Assembly (NCBI GenBank): GCA_009773375.1
Contig: WRPH01000021.1
Coordinates: 1-61,622 of the forward strand
Direction: 5' to 3'
DNA length: 61,622 bases
Origin: Paracoccaceae bacterium
GTDB lineage: Bacteria > Pseudomonadota > Alphaproteobacteria > Rhodobacterales > Rhodobacteraceae
Shown: positions 44,442 through 53,849 of the stretch, in pieces
Layout of the letters: the number at the start of each line of letters is the position of its first letter
Position numbering within the stretch: position 1 is the stretch's first letter
Notes under the pieces: model-generated
What the model was told of the DNA's origin: nothing
What the model saw: only the letters and a program-made list of their open reading frames with translations
Databases searched by the model: none
Position numbers and translations under genes: made by a program

Positions 44442-45230
44442 CTATTCCCCCAGATCGGCAAAGATATTGTCAGTCGGCGCAAACAGAATCCGGTCGTCGG
44501 TTTCCGACCCGCTGTTGATATCGCGCACCGTCACCCGGCCATCGCCGTGGCCGATCACCACAATATCGCAAATATCAATGAACAGCCCGTTTTCCACCAC
44601 GCCGGGGATCTGGTTCAACACCATCGCCAGCTGCCGCGGATTGCCGATACGCTTCAGATGCAGATCGAGGATGTAATTGCTCTCATCCGTCACCAGCGGC
44701 CGGTCGCCGTTCATCCGCAGCGTCACATCGCGCGCCAGCACGTCCATAGACACCAGCATTTCTTCGACCAGCGCTTTCGAGGTCTGCCAGCCGAACGGGA
44801 TCACCTCGATCGGCAACGGAAACGCGCCCAGCTGCTGCACTTCCTTCGCCGCATCCGCGATCACGATCATCAGATCAGACGCCGTCGCCACGATCTTTTC
44901 CTGCAACAGCGCCGCACCGCCACCCTTGATCAGCGCAAGGTTCTGGTCAAATTCATCCGCGCCATCAATGGTGACATCCAGCCACTTCGCCTCGTCCAGC
45001 GAGGTGACATGTATCCCGACCTGCCGCGCCAGTTCCGCCGTCCGCGTCGAGGTTGGCACACCAACAATCTTCAACCCCTCTTCACGCACCCGCTCGCCCA
45101 GGCAGCGCACCATCCAAGCCGCAGTAGAGCCGGTGCCAAGCCCCACCTTCATGCCGCTTTCCACAAAATCAACCGCGCGCTTGGCGGCAACGAATTTGGC
45201 TTTGTCGATCGGGGAAAGTTCGGCTGGCAT
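44442..45230 (-). CDS. rpiA: Ribose-5-phosphate isomerase A
   Basis: Interconverts ribose 5-phosphate and ribulose 5-phosphate in the pentose phosphate pathway. The phosphate-binding loop GLGTGSTAAWMVRCL, the TIDGADEFDQNLALIKGGGA block with catalytic Asp residues, and the KEVQQLGAFPLPIEVIPFG region are present. Length 262. Co-transcribed with gor; both relate to NADPH and redox supply. Confidence 0.95.
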   Translation of the reverse strand: MPAELSPIDKAKFVAAKRAVDFVESGMKVGLGTGSTAAWMVRCLGERVREEGLKIVGVPTSTRTAELARQVGIHVTSLDEAKWLDVTIDGADEFDQNLALIKGGGAALLQEKIVATASDLMIVIADAAKEVQQLGAFPLPIEVIPFGWQTSKALVEEMLVSMDVLARDVTLRMNGDRPLVTDESNYILDLHLKRIGNPRQLAMVLNQIPGVVENGLFIDICDIVVIGHGDGRVTVRDINSGSETDDRILFAPTDNIFADLGE

Positions 45231-45338
45231 GGTGGTATCCTAACTCTGCGGCGCCGCAACCGGCGCGGGCTTTTGTCGCTGTTGCGCCTTTATAGGCAAG
45301 GACGCGCGGCGCGGCGAGGGGGGAATCGCACGCGGTCC

Positions 45339-45385
45339 TTGACAGATGCGGTTTGCAGCTTACATTGCGAATAATTCTCAATATC
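45339..45385 (+). promoter_or_regulatory. mntH promoter with a Mur/Fur-like operator
   Basis: TTGACA (45339-45344) and TACATT (45361-45366) are 16 bases apart and make a reasonable promoter. TTGCGAATAATTCTCAATAT (45365-45384) resembles Mur/Fur family boxes of alphaproteobacteria (TGCAAATAATTCTCA-type half-sites) and would cover the start of transcription. This fits manganese- or iron-responsive repression of the transporter. Confidence 0.5.
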
Positions 45386-45396
45386 AGAAAGCGCAG

Positions 45397-46725
45397 ATGC
45401 CCTCTCCTTTTGATCTGTCCAGCGACTGGAAATCCAGCAGAGGTGACGCCGCCTTGGCGGATGTGCACCGCTCGGTGCAGCTTCCCAAAGGCACCTGGCG
45501 CCGCATGGCCGCCTTCCTTGGCCCCGGCTACATGGTGGCGGTCGGCTATATGGACCCGGGCAACTGGGCCACCTCGCTGGCGGGCGGCTCTAAGTTTGGC
45601 TACACCTTGCTGGTGGTGGCGCTGGTGTCCAACCTGATGGCCATCGTGCTGCAATCACTGTGCGCCCGGCTTGCCATCGCTTCGGGGCGCGACCTTGCGC
45701 AGGCCTGCCGCGATGCTTACCCCCGCTATATCTCGATCCCGCTGTGGCTAGCGGCTGAAATCGCCATCATCGCCACCGATATTGCCGAGGTGATCGGCAC
45801 CGCCATCGGTCTTAACCTGCTGTTCGGCATTCCGCTGGAGCTGGGCGTGATCATCACCGCGCTGGATGTATTTCTGATTTTGTGGTTGCAAACCAAAGGG
45901 TTCCGCTGGCTGGAGGCGTTCGTGATCGTCCTGTTGGGCGTAATCGCGCTGTCTTTCGGCATCCAGATCGCGCTGGCCGACCCCGATTGGGGTGGCGTGA
46001 TCCGCGGCTTTGCCCCCACCACCGAGATCCTGCGCAATCCCGAAATGCTGTATCTGGCGCTTGGCATCCTTGGTGCCACGGTGATGCCGCATAATCTTTA
46101 CCTGCATTCCGCCATCGTGCAGACCCGCGCCTATGGCGACAGTCTGCAAGAAAAGCGGCAGGCGCTGAAATTCGCCACCATCGACAGCACCGTGGCGCTG
46201 ATGTTTGCGCTACTGATCAATGCCTCGATCCTGATCCTTGCCGCAGCGTCGTTCCATGCCACCGGCAATACCGAGATGACCGACCTTGGCGATGCGCACC
46301 AACTGCTCGGCCCGCTGCTGGGCTCAGGCATTGCGCCCAGCCTGTTTGCGGTGGCGCTGCTGGCGTGCGGGCTGAACTCCACCGTCACCGCCACGCTGGC
46401 CGGGCAAGCGGTGATGGAAGGCTTTCTGCAAATCCGCCTGCCGCCATGGCTGCGCCGTCTGATCACAAGAGCCATCGCCATCCTTCCGGCGGCGGGGGTG
46501 ACGCTGTATTATGGCAGCGCGGGCACCGGAAAGCTGCTGATCCTGACGCAAGTGGTTCTATCGCTGCAACTTTCCTTTGCCGTCATTCCGCTGGTGATGT
46601 TCACCGCCGACCGCGCCAAGATGGGCGCCATGGCCGCGCCGCGCTGGCTGGTGGCCTTGGCGATCGTGATTGCTGTGGTGATTGTGGCGCTGAATTTGAA
46701 GCTGCTGTGGGATTTCTTCGGCTGA
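45397..46725 (+). CDS. mntH: Nramp family Mn2+/Fe2+ transporter
   Basis: Proton-coupled divalent metal importer, 442 residues with about 11 helices. Metal-binding motifs are DPGNW (D53, N56) in helix 1 and [10 protein letters not shown] in helix 6. An ATG 17 codons upstream lies in frame, but it falls inside the predicted promoter/operator, so ATG 45397 is used. The family member has the characteristic [16 protein letters not shown] block. Confidence 0.93.
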   Translation: MPSPFDLSSDWKSSRGDAALADVHRSVQLPKGTWRRMAAFLGPGYMVAVGYMDPGNWATSLAGGSKFGYTLLVVALVSNLMAIVLQSLCARLAIASGRDLAQACRDAYPRYISIPLWLAAEIAIIATDIAEVIGTAIGLNLLFGIPLELGVIITALDVFLILWLQTKGFRWLEAFVIVLLGVIALSFGIQIALADPDWGGVIRGFAPTTEILRNPEMLYLALGILGATVMPHNLYLHSAIVQTRAYGDSLQEKRQALKFATIDSTVALMFALLINASILILAAASFHATGNTEMTDLGDAHQLLGPLLGSGIAPSLFAVALLACGLNSTVTATLAGQAVMEGFLQIRLPPWLRRLITRAIAILPAAGVTLYYGSAGTGKLLILTQVVLSLQLSFAVIPLVMFTADRAKMGAMAAPRWLVALAIVIAVVIVALNLKLLWDFFG

Positions 46726-46875
46726 AGGCTGAAGGCAGCTTGCCGGCCCCGCCTCACCTGCCTGGGTCGGCAAACTTCGGACGCCAGGACAAGCCTTGCG
46801 CGCCAGTCACAACACTTGCCCGCCGCTACCGATTTGGCCATGCTCGCCTTGGCCAAATCCCAAAAGGCAAGCCCG

Positions 46876-47328
46876 ATGCCGATGCCCTATACCTACCGCC
46901 ACGCCTCTGCCGAATATCGGCTCTACCTTGATACCGCGCGCGACGCGATGGGCCTGATCAGCGATAACGCCACCTATACCGCGACCGAAGCCGTGCTGTT
47001 GTGTTTTCGCCGCCGCCTGACCCTGCGCCAAGCGCTGGCCTTCGCCGATATTCTGCCTTGCGTCCTGCGCGCCATCTTCGTCGCCCGGTGGCAGCCGACA
47101 GACCCGGCCCCCTGGGGCAGCCGTGCCGACCAAATCGCCGAATGCCGCGCCCTGCGCCCGCATCACAACCTGACGCCCGACAACTGCATCGACGCCGTGG
47201 CCGAGGCGCTGACAACCCAAATCCTGCCAACCGACCTTGCCTCAGTCTTGGCCGCAATCGGCCCAGAGGCGCAGGCGTTCTGGTGCGTGCCGCCCGCACA
47301 TCGCCACGCCGTCAGCTTTCCCGGCTAA
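46876..47328 (+). CDS. DUF2267 domain protein
   Basis: A 150-residue protein with one DUF2267-like helical domain (YLDTARDAMGLISDNATY then EAVLLCFRRRLTLRQALAFA). The function of the family is unknown. ATG 46876 follows AAAAGGC; an in-frame start 20 codons earlier lacks support. Its stop overlaps the stop of the convergent EF-hand gene. Confidence 0.8.
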   Translation: MPMPYTYRHASAEYRLYLDTARDAMGLISDNATYTATEAVLLCFRRRLTLRQALAFADILPCVLRAIFVARWQPTDPAPWGSRADQIAECRALRPHHNLTPDNCIDAVAEALTTQILPTDLASVLAAIGPEAQAFWCVPPAHRHAVSFPG

Positions 47329-47861
47329 ATCCCCAGCGCCGCCACCGCCGCCTTCACTTCCTCCAGATCGACCCAGCCATTGGCGTCGCTGTCAAACGCC
47401 AGCACCGACATTACCTCGGCCTCATCCGCCACCGAAAACGCCCGCAACGCTGCTGATTTGGCAAAGCCGTCGATTTCCACCGCCGTCGCCACACCATCGC
47501 CATCCGCATCCGCCGCCGCATGCAGTTTCCACAGCCGCCCCCGCATGGCCGCCGAAGCCGCCGCCGCCACCTGCGCGATTTCCTCGCGGCTGACCGCATT
47601 GTCAAAATCCAGATCGGCCAGAAAGACCCGGCGCAGCGCACTTGCCCGCGCCTCTGCCCGTTCCAGCGCCACAAACCGCGCGATCCCGGCGCGATCAATG
47701 CCCTGCGCGCCGCCAAAGCCGTGGATCAGATCGGCGGCAAGCTCCAGATACGGCTCCGGTGCCGCTTTCAGCCGCTTCAAGACTGCATCCGGCACGCCTT
47801 GCGCCCAGACCGCCGCAGCACCCGTCAGCCACAGCATGATTCCAACCAATAGTTTGCCCAT
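47325..47861 (-). CDS. Secreted EF-hand calcium-binding protein
   Basis: A 178-residue protein with a signal peptide ending near VWAQ (residue 21) and three EF-hand loops with the proper acidic pattern: D83-E94, D118-E129 and D157-E168. It is probably a periplasmic calcium-binding protein; partners unknown. ATG 47861 has a strong AGGAGG site, so the nine-codon upstream extension is rejected. Confidence 0.88.
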   Translation of the reverse strand: MGKLLVGIMLWLTGAAAVWAQGVPDAVLKRLKAAPEPYLELAADLIHGFGGAQGIDRAGIARFVALERAEARASALRRVFLADLDFDNAVSREEIAQVAAAASAAMRGRLWKLHAAADADGDGVATAVEIDGFAKSAALRAFSVADEAEVMSVLAFDSDANGWVDLEEVKAAVAALGI

Positions 47862-48002
47862 CGCCGCCTCCTGCCGCCAGTCAAACACCTCCGGGTTAAC
47901 GCGGGGTTAAACCGCAAAAAGCCGCTCTACCCCGAAAAGTGTCGGTTTTTGCATCGCCAATGCGCCGCCATCGGCCATAGTGCCGCTATAGGAGCCGCCA
48001 GG

Positions 48003-48695
48003 ATGTATGTTTTACACTACGCCCCCGACAATGCCTCGCAGATCATCCGGCTGGTGCTGGAGGAAATGCGGCTGCCCTATCGCACCGCTTTGGTGGACCG
48101 CTCGGTCAACGCGCAAGACAGCCCCGCCTACCGCGCCGTTAACCCGACCGGGCTGATCCCGGCGCTGCAAACCCCCGACGCGACCCTGTTTGAAACCGCG
48201 GCGATCCTGCTGTGGCTGACCGAGACTCACGGCCAGCTTGCCCCGCCCCCCGGCGACCCAGACCGCGCCAACTTCCTGAAATGGCTGATCTTTACCGCCA
48301 ATACCCTGCACACGGACGCAAGGCTGCTGTTCTACCCCGAGAAATACGCGGGCAGCGACACCGCTGTCCCCGCCTTCCGCGCCTGCACGGAAGGCCGCAT
48401 CCTGCGCCACCTTGGCCTGCTGGAAACCCTCGCCGCGCAGCGGCCGGGTTTCTTCTGCCCAGACCGCGCATCGGTGCTGACCTACTATATCTGCTGCCTG
48501 ACCCGCTGGATCACGCTTTACCCGACCGACCGCAGCCACTGGATCACTCTGGCCGATTTCCCCGCGCTGCATGCGATTGCCGCTGCAATGGAAATCCGCC
48601 CCGCCGCACAAACCGTGGCGCAGGCCGAAGGCCTTGGCCCCACCATCTTTACCGCGCCCGCCTATGCCAACCCGCCCGAAGGCAGCGCCCTGTAA
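48003..48695 (+). CDS. Glutathione S-transferase family protein
   Basis: A 230-residue protein with a thioredoxin-like N-terminal domain (YVLHYAPDNASQIIRLVLEE; NPTGLIPALQTPD carries the cis-Pro; FETAAILLWL gives the glutathione-binding Glu-Thr) and an all-helical C-terminal domain. The substrate is unknown. ATG 48003 follows AGGAG. It is 13 bases from sdaA. Confidence 0.9.
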   Translation: MYVLHYAPDNASQIIRLVLEEMRLPYRTALVDRSVNAQDSPAYRAVNPTGLIPALQTPDATLFETAAILLWLTETHGQLAPPPGDPDRANFLKWLIFTANTLHTDARLLFYPEKYAGSDTAVPAFRACTEGRILRHLGLLETLAAQRPGFFCPDRASVLTYYICCLTRWITLYPTDRSHWITLADFPALHAIAAAMEIRPAAQTVAQAEGLGPTIFTAPAYANPPEGSAL

Positions 48696-48708
48696 CAGAA
48701 AGCCCCGC

Positions 48709-50088
48709 ATGTTTCTCTCTGTCTTCGATATGTTCAAGGTGGGCGTCGGCCCGTCGTCATCGCACACCATGGGGCCGATGGTCGCCGCCGCCCGGTTTCT
48801 TGACCTGATGCGGGCCTCGCCGTTCCACTTCGCCGGGGTGAAAGGCTCGTTGCATGGCTCGCTCGCCTTCACCGGCGTCGGCCATGCCACCGACCGCGCC
48901 ACCATTCTGGGACTGGCGGGCTTCCACCCCGCCAGCTATGACGCCGCCAAGGCCGAGGCTACGCTGGCCGCGATCCGCGAAACCAAGACCATCCATGCCG
49001 AGGGCCTGCCGCCGCTGCACTTCGACCCCGCGCATGATCTGGCGTTTGATTACGGCCCGTCGCTGCCCGGCCACGCCAATGGCATGATCCTGAAAGCCAC
49101 CGATGCGCAGGGTGACGTGATCTTGCAGGAAACCTACTATTCCATCGGCGGCGGCTTTGTGCTGACCGCAGCCGAACATGCCGAAGCGGGTGGATCGAAG
49201 GCCAAAGCCCGCGCCGATGTGCCCTATCCGTTTGAAACTGCTGCCGAAATGCTGGAGATGGCGAAGGCATCCGGGCAGAGCATCGCGCAAATGAAGCTGG
49301 CGAACGAGTTGAAATTCCGCAGCCGCGCCGAAATCGACAAAGGCATCGCCCGGCTGTGGGAGGTGATGAACAATTGCATCTCGCGCGGGATGGAGGGCAC
49401 CGGCATTCTGCCCGGCGGCCTGAAAGTGCGCCGTCGCGCCAAGGGCATCCACGATGCGCTGCTGGCCGAACGCGGGTTGAACATGACCGCGCCGCATACC
49501 ATCAACGACTGGATGTCGCTCTATGCGATGGCGGTGAACGAGGAAAACGCCGCTGGCGGCCAAGTCGTCACCGCGCCGACCAATGGTGCTGCGGGCGTGC
49601 TTCCGGCCGTTCTGCGCTATTATCTGGATCACGTTCCGGGGGCATCCACCACAAGGATCATGGATTTCCTGCTGACCGCTTCGGCCATCGGTGGCCTGTG
49701 CAAGCATAACGCCAGCATTTCCGGCGCCGAATGCGGCTGTCAGGCCGAGGTGGGCAGCGCCGCCGCCATGGCCGCCGCGGGCCTCTGTGCCGTGCTGGGT
49801 GGCACGCCGATGCAGGTGGAAAACGCCGCCGAAATCGCGTTGGAGCATCATCTTGGCATGACCTGCGATCCGGTCGCAGGCCTGGTGCAGGTGCCTTGCA
49901 TCGAACGCAACGGCCTGGGCGCGATCAAGGCGGTGTCTGCCGCCAGCCTGTCGATGCGCGGCGATGGCGAGCATCTGGTCAGCCTTGATGCCTGCATCGA
50001 GACGATGCGCCAGACCGGGCAAGACATGCACGAGAAATACAAGGAAACCTCGCTGGGCGGCCTTGCGGTGAACGTGCCGAACTGCTGA
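48709..50088 (+). CDS. sdaA: L-serine ammonia-lyase, iron-sulfur dependent
   Basis: Converts L-serine to pyruvate and ammonia with a [4Fe-4S] cluster. It is the single-chain form of 459 residues. The N-terminal domain has the [13 protein letters not shown] motif, and cluster cysteines lie in [17 protein letters not shown] and in [13 protein letters not shown] 48709 gives the typical [12 protein letters not shown] opening. Its end abuts a decayed RTX remnant on the other strand. Confidence 0.95.
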   Translation: MFLSVFDMFKVGVGPSSSHTMGPMVAAARFLDLMRASPFHFAGVKGSLHGSLAFTGVGHATDRATILGLAGFHPASYDAAKAEATLAAIRETKTIHAEGLPPLHFDPAHDLAFDYGPSLPGHANGMILKATDAQGDVILQETYYSIGGGFVLTAAEHAEAGGSKAKARADVPYPFETAAEMLEMAKASGQSIAQMKLANELKFRSRAEIDKGIARLWEVMNNCISRGMEGTGILPGGLKVRRRAKGIHDALLAERGLNMTAPHTINDWMSLYAMAVNEENAAGGQVVTAPTNGAAGVLPAVLRYYLDHVPGASTTRIMDFLLTASAIGGLCKHNASISGAECGCQAEVGSAAAMAAAGLCAVLGGTPMQVENAAEIALEHHLGMTCDPVAGLVQVPCIERNGLGAIKAVSAASLSMRGDGEHLVSLDACIETMRQTGQDMHEKYKETSLGGLAVNVPNC

Positions 50089-50091
50089 ACC

Positions 50092-50677
50092 TCAGGCCGG
50101 CCAAATATTGCCCACCTGTGGCATTGCCATTGGCGGCGACCCAAAACGTCGCGTCGGGGCTGCGAAAGATGAAGCGTTCATTGCTGTCCTGCGCCAGATG
50201 ATCGGCGTGGGATTGGAATTGCGCGGCCAACAGCAAAGCCCCGCCCCACCAGCCCGGCACCAGACCCGAAGGCTACGATGCGGATCAGATCGTCATTGCC
50301 AGCCGCTGCACTGAAATCCTGAATGATGTCCTTGGCTTTGACCAAGGCCTCGAACCGGAACGGATCATTGCCAAGCCCGCCGCGCAGCAGATTGGCCGCC
50401 GCATTGCCTGCGCCCCGGTCCGGGCCCGGCGCTGCCCCCGCACGTTTTCAATGCCCATCACCACATCAGCCAAGGCCGCGCCGCCGGTGTCAAAACAGCC
50501 ATCCAGCGCCAGCGTCACCGCGCCCGAATGGCGACAATTCACCGTATCCATCCCGCCGCCGGAATTGATCGTCTCGCTTGCTGCAAAGAACGGTGTCGGG
50601 GCCGGCTCCCAAAAAGCGGCAGGCACAAATACCGAACGCCCGCCCCCTCTGAGCCGCTCTGCATGGCCTGCCGCCAT
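50092..50677 (-). pseudogene. Decayed RTX protein remnant
   Basis: Three minus-strand frames read in succession match the C-terminal half of the neighbouring RTX protein: SGAVTLALDGCFDTGGAALA in the first, AANLLRGGLGNDPFRFEALV in the second, and ADHLAQDSNERFIFRSPDAT then FWVAANGNATGGQYLAGL in the third. At least two frameshifts, both at G/C runs, separate them. The N-terminal half and the last 15-17 residues are missing; the latter is cut off at the sdaA end. It lies 20 bases after the stop of the intact RTX gene. Confidence 0.75.
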
Positions 50678-50697
50678 CGTCGATCCCTTGCGCCGCG

Positions 50698-51951
50698 CTA
50701 GACCAGCAGGAAATCTGCCGCCGTCAGCATCACCCCGGCCTGCAAATCCGCCAGCATGGTCAGCCCGCCCGCCGCACTGCCGTTCGAATCAAACCACACG
50801 GTCTGATCGGTGGTGCGAAAGATGAAGCGGTCATCGGCATCCTGCGCCAGATTGTCGGCCCGCACGATAAACTTCGCCGCAGGCAGCGGCCCTGCCACCA
50901 AACCAGCGCCAAACCCGGCAGCGGTGATCCGGAAGGTGTCGTTGTTGCCCGCCACATTGCCGTAGTCCATGATGGTATCGCCGCATTGCGCCAGAGACTG
51001 AAACGAGAACTGGTCGTTGCCAACGCCGCCCCAAAGCTTGTCAATGCCCGCGCCGCCAATCAGCGTATCTGCCCCCGCGCCGCCGGAAAGATTGTCGGCC
51101 CCGCCGCTTCCCGACAGCAGATTTGCCGCGGCATCGCCCGAAATCGTATCCGCCCCGGTCAGCGATCCGTACACGACCTCGATGTTCAGATAGCTATCCC
51201 CCGCCGCCGTGCCCGAATTGACCACAGACCCGTCCAACGCCATCCGAATGCCCGCAGTGCTGCGGAAATCCAGCACATCCTGTTCGCTGCCACCGTCAAT
51301 CACCTCGACCGCTGCCCCCGGAATGAAGGTATCCGCCCCGGCAGCACCAAAGATCGTGCCTTCGACCGTGCCACCCCGGCCATCATAGATATCATTGCCG
51401 CCGCCGAAATCGATATCGCCGATCATGCTGCCCCGGTTGATCAACCGGTCCACGCTGATATCCAGACTGTGCAGCGAGAACCGCCCGCCCTCGATGGTGC
51501 CGGTGTTTGTGATCACCTTCGCCTCTGGCCCGGCCAGATAAAGCCCGTCGATATTGGCAGACACGACGCCGGCGTTGAAAATCCGCGACACCCCATTCAA
51601 TTCGCCCTGCATGTTGATGCCATAACGCCCGGTGATCGTGCCCAGATTACTGACGTAGGCGTCATGCCCCAGCACCTGCACACCGTCATCGCCGCCCGAC
51701 ACGGTTGCCCCTGCCAGCACCCGCACCACGGCACCAGCATCCAAACTGCGATTGTCACCAAAGGCGATACCGTCCACGTCGCCATAGACATTGCCCGCCA
51801 CCGTAGCGACATTATAGCTCCCGAAGCCCTGGATCGCGGTGTCCTCGCTCGCCACCACATTTGCACCCGCCAGCACATAAATGCTCTCCGCCGCCGCCAA
51901 GGTATACCGCGCCGTCACGCCGACAGAGGTCGTCCCGATAATCGTCGCCAT
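50698..51951 (-). CDS. RTX-type calcium-binding secreted protein
   Basis: A 417-residue protein without a signal peptide. Residues about 1-210 look like a repeated beta-helix (NVATVAGNVYGDVDG; VSNLGTITGRYGINM). Residues 265-313 hold RTX nonapeptides (LSGGAGADTLIGGAGIDKLW), which bind Ca2+. The hydrophobic C-terminal end AADFLLV fits a type I secretion signal. No secretion genes are adjacent. ATG 51951 is chosen because AAAGGA lies seven bases upstream. A decayed partial copy follows downstream. Confidence 0.88.
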   Translation of the reverse strand: MATIIGTTSVGVTARYTLAAAESIYVLAGANVVASEDTAIQGFGSYNVATVAGNVYGDVDGIAFGDNRSLDAGAVVRVLAGATVSGGDDGVQVLGHDAYVSNLGTITGRYGINMQGELNGVSRIFNAGVVSANIDGLYLAGPEAKVITNTGTIEGGRFSLHSLDISVDRLINRGSMIGDIDFGGGNDIYDGRGGTVEGTIFGAAGADTFIPGAAVEVIDGGSEQDVLDFRSTAGIRMALDGSVVNSGTAAGDSYLNIEVVYGSLTGADTISGDAAANLLSGSGGADNLSGGAGADTLIGGAGIDKLWGGVGNDQFSFQSLAQCGDTIMDYGNVAGNNDTFRITAAGFGAGLVAGPLPAAKFIVRADNLAQDADDRFIFRTTDQTVWFDSNGSAAGGLTMLADLQAGVMLTAADFLLV

Positions 51952-52160
51952 TTGCATTTCCTTTGCAAAACCCCGGTTCCGCCATGCGGGCCAACGGGTG
52001 CCAAATTTCAGCCCATCACAAGCCCCGGGCAATCGAAAGCGCCCGGATCAGCGATGCAGTTTCATTCTAACGCAAGCTGTTGCGCCCCGCCTTGATATTT
52101 CCGCTTGCTTTGCCGGTTTCGTGCTAGACGGCCCTGCGCCGCCGGGCTAGCGACTCGGCC

Positions 52161-53093
52161 ATGACCCAGAACCAGACCGAAAACCGCATCCTCCCCGGCA
52201 TCCTGTTGATGCTTGCCTTCTGCGTGCTGGCCCCCTTGCTGGACACCGCCTCAAAGCTTGCCACCGACCTGATCCCGGTCGGCCAGATCACCGCCGCGCG
52301 GTTTGTGGTGCAAGGCGCGCTGATGCTGCCGATCGCGCTGTGGATGCGGCTGCCGCTGCGGATCGGCGGCAAAACCGCCGCCCTGATCACCCTGCGCGCC
52401 ACTTTCCTGATCGCGTCAACCTACGGCTTTGTCGCAGGCGTTCAGGTGATGCCGATTGCCGATGCGCTGGCCATCGTGTTCATCGAGCCGTTCATCCTGC
52501 TGATCCTCGGCTTTTTCCTGTTCGGCAACCCGGTCGGCCCGCGCCGCATCGCAGCCTCGATCGTAGGCTTTGCCGGCGCGCTCTTGGTGATCCAGCCGTC
52601 GCTGATGAACTACGGCACCGCAGCGCTTTACCCGCTGATCTCGGCGTTCTGCTTTGCGTTTTACATGCTGGTCACCCAAGCCATCGCCACCGGCATGCAC
52701 CCGGTCACCCAGCAGCTGCACACCTCGATCTTCGGCTCGATCCTGTGCCTGCCGGTGATGATCTGGGCCAACGGCACCGGCATCACCGAACTCGATCCGG
52801 TCATGCCGCAGGGCCTGCACTGGCTCTGGCTGTTCGGCGTCGGCTTCTGGGCCGCCGCCAGCCACCTGTGCATGACGATCGCGCTGAAATACGCCCCCGC
52901 CTCCACCCTCGCGCCACTGCACTATCTCGAAATCGTCACCGCCGTCGCCCTGGGCTATCTGGTGTTCGGAGACTTCCCGAATGTGCTGACATGGGCAGGC
53001 ATCGCCATCATCGTGGCCTCGGGTCTTTACATCATCAACCGCGAGCGGGCGACGTTGCACCAAGCCCGCTCAGTGCTGCCCGAAGAGATCTGA
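52161..53093 (+). CDS. DMT superfamily (EamA) transporter
   Basis: A 310-residue inner-membrane protein with ten predicted helices in two EamA repeats. Characteristic blocks are DALAIVFIEPFILLILGFFL and ALKYAPASTLAPLHYLEIVT. It probably exports amino acids or other metabolites; the substrate is not predictable. Its last 59 bases overlap the 3' end of the convergent thiN. Confidence 0.9.
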   Translation: MTQNQTENRILPGILLMLAFCVLAPLLDTASKLATDLIPVGQITAARFVVQGALMLPIALWMRLPLRIGGKTAALITLRATFLIASTYGFVAGVQVMPIADALAIVFIEPFILLILGFFLFGNPVGPRRIAASIVGFAGALLVIQPSLMNYGTAALYPLISAFCFAFYMLVTQAIATGMHPVTQQLHTSIFGSILCLPVMIWANGTGITELDPVMPQGLHWLWLFGVGFWAAASHLCMTIALKYAPASTLAPLHYLEIVTAVALGYLVFGDFPNVLTWAGIAIIVASGLYIINRERATLHQARSVLPEEI

Positions 53094-53709
53094 TCGGCAG
53101 GATCACCAGCATCTTGCGCGCCGAAAACTGCAGATGCACCGGCCCCGACACCTCGTTCGAGGTGCCGACCATGCCATCGGGCGCAAAATCCAAGCCCTGC
53201 AACGGCCAGCGCAGCCCCGCACTTGCCCCCGTCACCGCCCCCATCGGGAACAGCGAAATCCGGCTGCCCGGCGGCAGCTCCAGCCGCAGCTCCAACGGCG
53301 CCAGAAAGATCACATCCTGCGGCGACAGCAGCAGACAGCGCGCGTCCGGGTGCCGCGCCAACGTGTTCAGCACCGCCAGCCCGTGATCCAGCCGTGCGCC
53401 CGCGAATCCCAGGCCCAGCACGAACGGCGCCCGGATCGAGCGCAGCGCCTTGTCGAAATCTGTCGTAATCTGTTCGGCAATCGGAAACAGCCGCCCCGCC
53501 AGCCGCGCCTTCGCCGCAGCACTGATCGAATCGAGATCGCCGATCACCGCCTCCGGCTCTGCCCCCAGTGCCAAAAGCCGGTCGGCACCGCCATCAGCCC
53601 CAACAATCCTTGGGGCAAACCGCAACGCCCGCGCCAGCGCCGCCTTGCCGAAAGGCCCCGCCCCCGCCAAAGTCACCCCCTGCAAAGAGTCGACAATCAC
53701 CTGATTCAT
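53035..53709 (-). CDS. thiN: Thiamine pyrophosphokinase
   Basis: Transfers pyrophosphate from ATP to thiamine. Motifs ADGGADRLLALG, VIGDLDSIS and TDFDKALRSI mark the nucleotide-binding domain, and SNEVSGPVHLQF the thiamine-binding domain. Length 224. The C-terminal tail overlaps the convergent transporter gene by 59 bases, an unusually long tail-to-tail overlap that leaves both reading frames intact. Confidence 0.92.
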   Translation of the reverse strand: MNQVIVDSLQGVTLAGAGPFGKAALARALRFAPRIVGADGGADRLLALGAEPEAVIGDLDSISAAAKARLAGRLFPIAEQITTDFDKALRSIRAPFVLGLGFAGARLDHGLAVLNTLARHPDARCLLLSPQDVIFLAPLELRLELPPGSRISLFPMGAVTGASAGLRWPLQGLDFAPDGMVGTSNEVSGPVHLQFSARKMLVILPIRSLRAALSGLGATSPARG

Positions 53710-53849
53710 ACCGATACTGTTCTTTCAATTGCGGCACAAAGCCTGTGACGGAACACAATCAATCCTTCAAATTACCCTGTTCTGTCCATGGATTCGAACA
53801 ATCCCGAGTGCAGATTGTCCTTGGTGAACATTGTAGAGGCGAGCATCCG

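Noticed and set aside
42383..44518. 711-codon open frame on the plus strand
   Set aside because: It is antisense to hflK and gor, has no ribosome site and gives a His/Arg/Pro-rich sequence without domains; an artefact of GC-rich codon use.
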